Part shown: piece by piece, positions 42,138 through 47,689 of the stretch
Layout: each line of letters opens with the position of its first letter
How positions within the stretch are numbered: the stretch's first letter is position 1
NCBI GenBank assembly: GCA_017444395.1
Contig: JAFSWT010000043.1
Coordinates: forward strand, 1 to 56,703
Direction: 5' to 3'
Source of the DNA: Schwartzia sp. (in: firmicutes)
GTDB taxonomy: Bacteria > Bacillota > Negativicutes > Selenomonadales > Selenomonadaceae
DNA length: 56,703 nt
Program-made: the position numbers and the translations under genes
Notes under the pieces: generated by a model
What the model saw: only the letters and a program-made list of their open reading frames with translations
The model's database searches: none
Told to the model about the DNA's origin: nothing

Positions 42138-42535
42138 GGCCTGACCTCGCATTTGAAAGGGCCGTACTGGATGCGCTCTTCCTTGACCGCCGGATTCGCA
42201 GCGGGCATCTCCGGCGGCGTATGGGGCAACCGCCGGAATTCCTCATAGATACCCGTGACCGCGCCGTTGCCGCCGCACTCATGGTAAGCCTCATACATCT
42301 CGCTGATGCTGTCGAGAGCGTAGATGGGCGCGTAGCCCTTGCGTATGTAGTGGTTGCACTCACGGAGCAGGATGACCCGGGAGGAGGCGAGCTGGAGCTT
42401 GCTCCGGGCAATCTCCAGCCGTTCCCGGTCGGCTTCTTTGGCCTGGTACTTCTTGAGCTTCCAGCCGGCATAGCTGACCACGAGCGTCAAGGCACCATTG
42501 GCCGCCATGAGGGCAAGCTGCATGAAATTCTCCAT
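42134..42535 (-). CDS. phage lysis-region membrane protein, holin-like
   Basis: A 133-aa protein with one N-terminal span (NFMQLALMAANGALTLVVSY) and a helical part: LLRECNHYIRKGYAPIYALD and YEAYHECGGNGAVTGIYEEF. The GGNG and Y-E-Y pattern is a familiar domain in Bacillota prophages, near holin genes. It overlaps the following gene by 4 bases (ATGA). Likely part of the lysis cassette, with the 113-aa gene. Confidence 0.7.
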   Translation of the reverse strand: MENFMQLALMAANGALTLVVSYAGWKLKKYQAKEADRERLEIARSKLQLASSRVILLRECNHYIRKGYAPIYALDSISEMYEAYHECGGNGAVTGIYEEFRRLPHTPPEMPAANPAVKEERIQYGPFKCEVRP

Positions 42536-42548
42536 CGCCCGCGCCCCC

Positions 42549-43034
42549 TCACACTTTGAAGCCGATGGTCCTGTCCGTCGTCGCCACGTTGGCCATGACG
42601 TTCTGGGTATTCAGTGTCTGGGGCTCATTGCTGCCGCTGTTGGATTCGACTGCGGCGGGCGTCGCCGTGGCCTGTCCGCTCGTGACTTCGACGGTGAACG
42701 TGCCGTCCTGGTTCTTGTCGGCGGTTGCGATGGGGACGGCGCTTTCCAGCGTCCCGTCCGGTGAGAAATAGATGCCGTCGTTCTGGATGATCCAGCCAGG
42801 GACGGGGTCGCCGTCGCTCACGCTCTCGTATTCGATGCCAATCCGTTGCCCCGCCGTGAGGTACATATCGTCCTGGAGCGAGTTCGGTACGGTGATGTCG
42901 TGCGTCCCATCGAACAGGACGCCATTGATCTTCGCGCCGGGCTTCAGGCGCATAGCGGCGATGGCGCAAAACGTGCCCCTGATCTGCTTCAGAATCTCGG
43001 CAAGGTCTTCCTGGGTGACATAATTCGTGCTCAT
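42549..43034 (-). CDS. prophage tail fibre-type protein (161 aa)
   Basis: Starts MSTNYVTQEDLAEILKQIRG, has KPGAKINGVLFDGTHDITVP (a receptor-binding-type Gly-rich loop), and ends with ESNSGSNEPQTLNTQNV. The beta-rich composition suggests a fibre or baseplate accessory. A GAGGGAGGAAC site is before ATG 43034. Confidence 0.65.
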   Translation of the reverse strand: MSTNYVTQEDLAEILKQIRGTFCAIAAMRLKPGAKINGVLFDGTHDITVPNSLQDDMYLTAGQRIGIEYESVSDGDPVPGWIIQNDGIYFSPDGTLESAVPIATADKNQDGTFTVEVTSGQATATPAAVESNSGSNEPQTLNTQNVMANVATTDRTIGFKV

Positions 43035-43052
43035 GGTTTGTTCCTCCCTCTC

Positions 43053-44282
43053 TTATACGAGCCGGACGGCCAGTTTCAGCGTCCGGTCGTTGTAGTGCGT
43101 GATGGAATAGGTGTAAGTCGTGTCGGAAACGGATACATCAATTTTGTGCCAGGGATTCCCGTGGGCGTTTCCCGCCATCGGCGTGATTGTCGAGTACCGC
43201 CAATCGGGGTTCTCATCTGTCCCCAAGTTCTCGCTCTTGAGCTCTTTTGTCACCGTTGCCGGATACCCGCCCGCAACGGCAACTGCCAGTTCCTCCGCGC
43301 TCATCGCGGTGACTGTAGCTTTCTCTCCGTCGGTGAGGGGATTGCTGACCGTCTCCGGATCAATGTCCTCAACCTCGAAGAAGCGATCGCCGCCGCCCAT
43401 CTCGTTTGCCAGCATCCGGGCAGCGTTTTCCTTCATGTAGTCTATGTAATTCTCGAGGAGCGCCGTCGGCGCAGTGACGGTATAAGTCCCGGCGGCGTTT
43501 GCGGTCGCCTGATAGCCACTTCCCACCTGCCAGGCCCCCGCCGGGGCGTTGATGGTTACGGTCGTATTGTCCCCGCTCTCCGTGCCGCCGCCCTGGTTCC
43601 ATTCCAGCCAAGCAAGATTCAGCGGCCCTTTGCCGTCGAACATGCTCCCGTTCTGGTAGCCCTTGACATACGCCAGCCGGACGCCGGAGTCCGCGAACAT
43701 ATTCTTCCAGCCGTTCATCTCGCTCATCCCGGATACGTCGATGACCTGTGGGAACACGGCCGGGAGGCTCCGGCATCCGCAGAAGGCGGCATAGGCGTTC
43801 GACACCCTCGGCCAATCGATTTCCGGCGGCGCTTCGAGTTTCTCGCAGCCGTAGAAGGCCCGTTCCAAATCCTGCGCCGGGAGCACTGTCCAGGAGGCAT
43901 TTTCCAGATAGGCGCAATCCCGGGCAAAGTCCACGGCGGAAACGCCTTTCTTGAAAGTGGCATCCGGCAGCGTCGTGAGTCCCGCACAACCCGCGAAGAT
44001 GCCATCCGCAATCGGCAGCGATGAGAAGCCCGCTGTATCAGGGACGCTCCCCATCACGTCGTAGTTTCCGGGATAAAGGTCAGCCATCTTGTACGGCATC
44101 CCGTCATAGGCCGGGCATTTCATCATTTCGTCAGAGAGAAACCGTTTCGTCTGGGTATAGGTGTTGTAGTTCTCGTCGGTGAAAGTCTCGACCATTCGCT
44201 CCCCGACGTCTTTCGGCAGGAGCCGTCCGCCCAGGTTGTTCCGGAGCCGGTCCAGCCCTGCCTCGCCCAAAAATCTCTCCAT
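43053..44282 (-). CDS. BspA-like leucine-rich-repeat tail protein (409 aa)
   Basis: Contains several BspA/TpLRR-like units: DLERAFYGCEKLEAPPEIDW, AAFCGCRSLPAVFPQVIDVS, MFADSGVRLAYVKGYQN, FAGCAGLTTLPDATF. Then comes a Gly/Thr-rich beta region, and a C-terminal beta domain (ATVTAMSAEELAVAVAGGYP, YSITHYNDRTLKLAVRLV). BspA-like repeats mediate attachment to host surface glycoproteins. ATG 44282 has AGGAGG 7 bases upstream and overlaps the next gene (ATGA). Tail-tip adhesin or surface-exposed moron. Confidence 0.75.
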   Translation of the reverse strand: MERFLGEAGLDRLRNNLGGRLLPKDVGERMVETFTDENYNTYTQTKRFLSDEMMKCPAYDGMPYKMADLYPGNYDVMGSVPDTAGFSSLPIADGIFAGCAGLTTLPDATFKKGVSAVDFARDCAYLENASWTVLPAQDLERAFYGCEKLEAPPEIDWPRVSNAYAAFCGCRSLPAVFPQVIDVSGMSEMNGWKNMFADSGVRLAYVKGYQNGSMFDGKGPLNLAWLEWNQGGGTESGDNTTVTINAPAGAWQVGSGYQATANAAGTYTVTAPTALLENYIDYMKENAARMLANEMGGGDRFFEVEDIDPETVSNPLTDGEKATVTAMSAEELAVAVAGGYPATVTKELKSENLGTDENPDWRYSTITPMAGNAHGNPWHKIDVSVSDTTYTYSITHYNDRTLKLAVRLV

Positions 44283-44602
44283 CACGTTTCCTCCTCTGCT
44301 GCCGGGATTTCTTCATTGTAGATATTCGCCGGGCAGGAAGCGCCCACATTCGAGCCATGCCCCGCTTTTGTAGTGTTATACCAGTACCGCTTGCGCGGGC
44401 AGGCCCCCGGCGCGAAGATGTACTCCATGCCCCGGTCGGAGTAGGAGCAAAGCCCGGCGCTCTGCGAATCCGCCACGAAGTCTTTTAAATCCGAGCGCTC
44501 CGCCGTCGTCATCCCGGCGGGCAGGCTGTCCGCTGTGACATAGCCCGTCTGCAAATGCTCCAGCACCCGCCCCAGCGCCGTGCTGTCCACTATCTTCTGC
44601 AT
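44282..44602 (-). CDS. prophage hypothetical protein (106 aa)
   Basis: MQKIVDSTALGRVLEHLQTG at the start, ADSLPAGMTTAERSDLKDFV, and a Cys-containing CSYSDRGMEYIFAPGACPRK, then GASCPANIYNEEIP. Not recognised, probably a tail component. It overlaps both neighbours by 4-13 bases. Confidence 0.6.
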   Translation of the reverse strand: MQKIVDSTALGRVLEHLQTGYVTADSLPAGMTTAERSDLKDFVADSQSAGLCSYSDRGMEYIFAPGACPRKRYWYNTTKAGHGSNVGASCPANIYNEEIPAAEEET

Positions 44603-44973
44603 TGTCTCGCCTCCCGCAATTGTTCATCCATTCGCGCTGCCTGTTCCCTTGCGGCCCGCTGCCACTCCGCCTCCTCGGCCAAGACGGCCTTTTCCAGCCG
44701 GGCAAAGGCCCCTACCGGATCGAAGCCGCATTCCTCCCGTAAAAGCGAAATGAAATCGCCCGTCGTCGTTCCGGCGTTCTCCATGTCCTGGAAAAAGCGG
44801 CAGTAATCCTCGAACGCCTCTTTGATGCGTTTTTTTCCGTACCCGCGCCGGATATGGAGCCAGGCCATCGTCAGGCAGCACATATAGCCATTCGCCTCCT
44901 GTCGCGACGCCTCCCGGGCAGTCTCCATCGGACGCGCCTTTCCCCGCCGCGCCAACTTCTTCATCATTCCCAT
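44590..44973 (-). CDS. prophage hypothetical protein (127 aa)
   Basis: Helical, starting MGMMKKLARRGKARPMETAR, then NGYMCCLTMAWLHIRRGYGK and a long Glu/Arg/Ala helix at the C-terminus (EEAEWQRAAREQAARMDEQL). No family recognised; the end overlaps the next gene by 13 bases. Not membrane-spanning. The start (ATG 44973) has only a weak AAGGCG site. Confidence 0.6.
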   Translation of the reverse strand: MGMMKKLARRGKARPMETAREASRQEANGYMCCLTMAWLHIRRGYGKKRIKEAFEDYCRFFQDMENAGTTTGDFISLLREECGFDPVGAFARLEKAVLAEEAEWQRAAREQAARMDEQLREARQCRR

Positions 44974-44976
44974 AGC

Positions 44977-45522
44977 TTACGCCTTAATCCCGCCATAAAT
45001 GCCGTTGATGATGATGCGCTGCATCTGGCTCCCGAGATTTGTCTTCGTCATCTGGAAACGCAATGGATACCGCACATTCTCGAACCGGGCGAAGATAACG
45101 CTGCTGCCCTCAAAGATGCCCGCCAGACCGGCGATGGACTCCACGGCAGCGCAGTTGATGATGAATGGGAACTCAGCCGGCAACGATGCGCAGCCATAGT
45201 ACATCCCGGACAGGTTATAAGCATTCCGGGTATTGAGATTCACCGGCTCCTCCAGCGCTGACATGCCCCGGAAGCAGTTCTTGAAGTTCTTGACGGTGCT
45301 GCTGTTGGCGTTGAAAAGCACCTCGCCCGGCAGTTCCGTCATGGCCTCATAGGTGGCCGCGTAGTTCGTGGCCATATAGCTCTCGAAGCTCACTTCCGGG
45401 CGAACACAGGCGAGATTCACCATTTCCCCGATATCGATATCTTCTTTCCAAGCGAAAGCGTTCAGGGCGTTCCGCGTAAACCGCTCTGCCGCCTCGGCGC
45501 CTACAATGTCATGTGCTGGCAT
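44977..45522 (-). CDS. BspA-like repeat protein, short (181 aa)
   Basis: Similar in kind to 43053-44282: NSSTVKNFKNCFRGMSALEE, NAYNLSGMYYGCASLPAEFP, IAGLAGIFEGSSVIFARFEN. It has an N-terminal MPAHDIVGAEAAERFTRNA and LACVRPEVSFESYMATNYAA. The two BspA-like genes lie 700 bases apart with two small genes between, so this looks like a duplicated adhesin module. Confidence 0.65.
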   Translation of the reverse strand: MPAHDIVGAEAAERFTRNALNAFAWKEDIDIGEMVNLACVRPEVSFESYMATNYAATYEAMTELPGEVLFNANSSTVKNFKNCFRGMSALEEPVNLNTRNAYNLSGMYYGCASLPAEFPFIINCAAVESIAGLAGIFEGSSVIFARFENVRYPLRFQMTKTNLGSQMQRIIINGIYGGIKA

Positions 45523-45523
45523 A

Positions 45524-45865
45524 TCAAGAACCTCCCATCAGGCTGTCCACGTCCGCCGCCGTCATAAAGTTCGCATCATTGCTGGCGTAAGATTCACCCA
45601 TCGCTGACGAGAACAGGGTATCTACCTGCCCCGAGGTCATGAAGCTGGCATCCTGCGATGCGTAAGACTGCCCCACGGCGTTCTCGAACATGGCGTCCAC
45701 TTGTGCCGTCGTCATGAAGTCATTTTCGGACAGGGTGACGTTGATTGTCCCGCCGCCGGCGAGGGATTCCGCCTGATCGCGGGTGAGGTATTTCTCGTCA
45801 TGTTCGGTATCCAGCTTTTCCTTGAAGTGAGCCAGCCCGTCTTTATTCAAATACTTATCCGGCAA
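45524..45865 (-). CDS. repeat-bearing prophage protein (113 aa)
   Basis: MPDKYLNKDGLAHFKEKLDT at the start shares its pattern with the gene at 45948 (KYVDKAGLTYFKQKQD). The second half has three FMT-x-QVD repeats (FMTTAQVDAMFENAVG, SFMTSGQVDTLFSSAMG, NFMTAADVDSLM). Likely a short trimeric fibre adapter or tail tip. GGAGGGGAAA precedes ATG 45865. Confidence 0.65.
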   Translation of the reverse strand: MPDKYLNKDGLAHFKEKLDTEHDEKYLTRDQAESLAGGGTINVTLSENDFMTTAQVDAMFENAVGQSYASQDASFMTSGQVDTLFSSAMGESYASNDANFMTAADVDSLMGGS

Positions 45866-45947
45866 AGGTTTCCCCTCCCTTCATGAACAGGGCCGTAAGG
45901 CCCCGCCGTCCCTGGCCGGGGCCTTTGCCCTTTGAATAATAGTCTGA

Positions 45948-46505
45948 TTACTCGCCGCTGCCCGAGCTGCTGCCGCTGACGAAGAGCGTGTCAATCTCGG
46001 CGTTGGAAAGCGCTTCGGTGTCGGTCTTCAATGCATAGCCGCTCAAGTCCTCCGAGCCCGCCAGTACATCCCAGCCGCTACCGTTGTAGGCCACGTTGTC
46101 GCCCGCCTTGATGGGGGTGCCATGAGTATCGGTGCCGCCCGCGTTGGCGATGTTGTAGACGTAGCCGGTGGCGAGGCCGGCGACGGGAAGCGACGCGAAG
46201 GCGGTCACACTGCCCTTGTAGATAAACGCCGAGCCGACATCCGCCTTCTTCGCGTAAGCCGAGAGGTCGAGCGTGACCTTCTTGCCGTCGATGGTCTGCG
46301 TAGTTCCGTCCACCTCGACGGACTCGACGACATTCACCTGCGCGCCGGCGGCGATGCCGGAGAGTTTCGTGCTGGCGTCATTGTCATAGTCGTTGGTGCT
46401 GAGGCCCTTGCCCTCGACCTTCTTCACGAATACGGCATCATTCGCCGCATCCTGCTTCTGCTTGAAGTAGGTGAGACCGGCTTTGTCAACGTACTTGCTT
46501 GCCAT
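45948..46505 (-). CDS. tail fibre protein (185 aa)
   Basis: MASKYVDKAGLTYFKQKQDA at the start, then a beta-rich fibre shaft (VNVVESVEVDGTTQTIDGKK, GSAFIYKGSVTAFASLPVAG, SGWDVLAGSEDLSGYALK) and a tip EALSNAEIDTLFVSG. The C-terminal LSNAEIDTLF also ends the large fibre at 47690. Typical of Bacillota phage fibres that have a 'KYLDxxGLxxF' head. AAAGGATGAT upstream. Confidence 0.75.
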   Translation of the reverse strand: MASKYVDKAGLTYFKQKQDAANDAVFVKKVEGKGLSTNDYDNDASTKLSGIAAGAQVNVVESVEVDGTTQTIDGKKVTLDLSAYAKKADVGSAFIYKGSVTAFASLPVAGLATGYVYNIANAGGTDTHGTPIKAGDNVAYNGSGWDVLAGSEDLSGYALKTDTEALSNAEIDTLFVSGSSSGSGE

Positions 46506-46573
46506 GATAGATCATCCTTTCGTTGATAGAAGTTGATTGGAATTTCTCTTCGCATTTGCGCAAATGCCTACAG

Positions 46574-46604
46574 AAAAGCGCCGTGCCTATTCATAGCACG
46601 GCGC
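46574..46604 (-). terminator. second terminator of the DUF2335 moron
   Basis: gcgccgtgc (46578-46586) with gcacggcgc (46596-46604), then T run on the minus strand (A run 46574-46577). It lies before the fibre gene at 46505. Confidence 0.75.
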
Positions 46605-46671
46605 CCTAATATGCGTCCCTGATTTCGCCCGCATCGCCTCACCTCCCCGGAAAAGGGCATAAGAAAAGGCA

Positions 46672-46702
46672 CTGCGCGATTACGCAATGCCTCACAGTGA
46701 TT
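46672..46702 (-). terminator. terminator of the DUF2335 gene
   Basis: aggcactgcg (46677-46686) with cgcaatgcct (46693-46702), one G-T pair, and a ttttctt tail on the minus strand. It lies 7 bases beyond the stop at 46709. Confidence 0.75.
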
Positions 46703-46708
46703 GCCTTT

Positions 46709-47089
46709 TCAGTTGTTCTTTTTTTGGAAAACCCCTTTGAATAGCAAGATAGCCGTACATACGCCTGTTGCCACGGAAGCCACATTCTTTTCGGCATACG
46801 CTAATGCCATCGTGCCGCCAAAACCCAAAAGGATAACCGCAAACGCCATCCATTGTCCTCTTGCTGTTTCCTGTATCTGTGCATCCAAAGCGGCTTTTTC
46901 CTGCTGGCGAGTATGCTCGGAGTTTTTCTCAAACTCTGCCATGATCCTTTCAGGAAATGACGGATTGATCTCGCCGAACCCTTGCATGATTGCTGGATGC
47001 GGTAGCGGGCCGACATACTGATTCGTGACCTGGACACCCTTGACAATACTGGTTGCCGGGGCTTGTTCTGCTTTATCCCGCTCACTCAT
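46709..47089 (-). CDS. DUF2335 membrane protein
   Basis: A 126-aa protein with the DUF2335 pattern: VGPLPHPAIMQGFGEINPSFPERIMA, seen as GPLPHPAIMQGFGEINP and FPERIMAEFEKNSEHTRQQE, then two membrane spans (WMAFAVILLGFGGTMALAYA and ASVATGVCTAILLFKGVF). The family is common in bacteria and phages, function unknown. It has its own promoter (47293-47320) and terminators, so it fits a moron. It overlaps 47082-47267 by 8 bases. Confidence 0.85.
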   Translation of the reverse strand: MSERDKAEQAPATSIVKGVQVTNQYVGPLPHPAIMQGFGEINPSFPERIMAEFEKNSEHTRQQEKAALDAQIQETARGQWMAFAVILLGFGGTMALAYAEKNVASVATGVCTAILLFKGVFQKKNN

Positions 47090-47267
47090 CGCGCAGTCCC
47101 TTATAATTATCCATAGCCGCTTTCAGAAAGCCGCCTGTGCGCTCCCAGCTTCTTCTCGTTAATTGCTCCGGGGATGAAACCTCTTGCAGGTAGTTGTTCT
47201 GGGGAAGAAGCGTGAATGTCGAGATTCCGCAGACAAACAAGGCAATAATCCGATGCAAATGCTTCAT
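47082..47267 (-). CDS. small exported or membrane protein (61 aa)
   Basis: Starts MKHLHRIIALFVCGISTFTL, a signal peptide or membrane span, then a polar tail (EVSSPEQLTRRSWERTGGFL). GAGAGGAGTGG is before the ATG at 47267. It is the first gene behind the moron promoter and coupled to the DUF2335 gene. Confidence 0.65.
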   Translation of the reverse strand: MKHLHRIIALFVCGISTFTLLPQNNYLQEVSSPEQLTRRSWERTGGFLKAAMDNYKGLRDE

Positions 47268-47292
47268 TTCGACCACTCCTCTCTGTAGTCGT

Positions 47293-47320
47293 ATTATAGC
47301 ATATTTCGGATTATTTTCAA
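47293..47320 (-). promoter_or_regulatory. promoter of the DUF2335 moron
   Basis: TTGAAA (47315-47320), 16-base spacer, TATAAT (47293-47298) on the minus strand, about 25 bases before ATG 47267. It lies inside an otherwise unbroken tail gene unit. Confidence 0.8.
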
Positions 47321-47390
47321 GACTGCCTGTCCGGCGCTCTCGGCTTCTGCGTCAGCATTGGCGCTCACCTCCTTCCGGTGTGAGCTGGTA

Positions 47391-47498
47391 TCAAAGACGC
47401 TTTTTGACTTCTTCCCGGATATGCGCGGGCACATCGGCAAGAGCCTTACGCCCTGCCCGGATGAGCCGCACCCAGGACCTGATGACCGCTTCGCTCAT
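47391..47498 (-). CDS. CD1375-like / XkdX-type tail protein (35 aa)
   Basis: Too short for most ORF lists. It reads MSEAVIRSWVRLIRAGRKAL then ADVPAHIREEVKKRL. It has the V-LI-AGRK-L-DVP-HIREEV pattern of CD1375 family proteins that follow tail fibre genes in clostridial and related prophages. ATG 47498 overlaps the previous stop (ATGA). Confidence 0.75.
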   Translation of the reverse strand: MSEAVIRSWVRLIRAGRKALADVPAHIREEVKKRL

Positions 47499-47677
47499 TC
47501 TGCTTTCGCTCCTTTCAATGCGGCGATTTCGCTTTTCAGCGCCGCGACCTCTTCTTCCAGCGCTGCCGCCGCCATGATGGCGTCCAGCGCGACTTCCGCC
47601 GTATCAAGCCCGGCTTGCTCCCGTTCCCGGGCCGCCTCTTCCTCCGGCGTCAACGGCCGGACAATCCGTTTTCCCAT
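47495..47677 (-). CDS. small coiled-coil prophage protein (60 aa)
   Basis: MGKRIVRPLTPEEEAAREREQ, then VALDAIMAAAALEEEVAALK and SEIAALKGAKAE. A coiled-coil protein typical between fibre and CD1375 genes in prophages of this kind; assumed fibre chaperone or adapter. It ends in the CD1375 gene (ATGA). Confidence 0.7.
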   Translation of the reverse strand: MGKRIVRPLTPEEEAAREREQAGLDTAEVALDAIMAAAALEEEVAALKSEIAALKGAKAE

Positions 47678-47689
47678 AGTGCGCCTCCC

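Noticed and set aside
45899..45923. Hairpin between fibre genes at 45524 and 45948
   Set aside because: Seven-bp GC stem but no T tract on the minus strand; not called a terminator.
47309..47380. Short peptide frames (13-24 codons) after the CD1375 gene
   Set aside because: Start spacing is poor or the frame runs into the moron promoter; no conserved pattern known.
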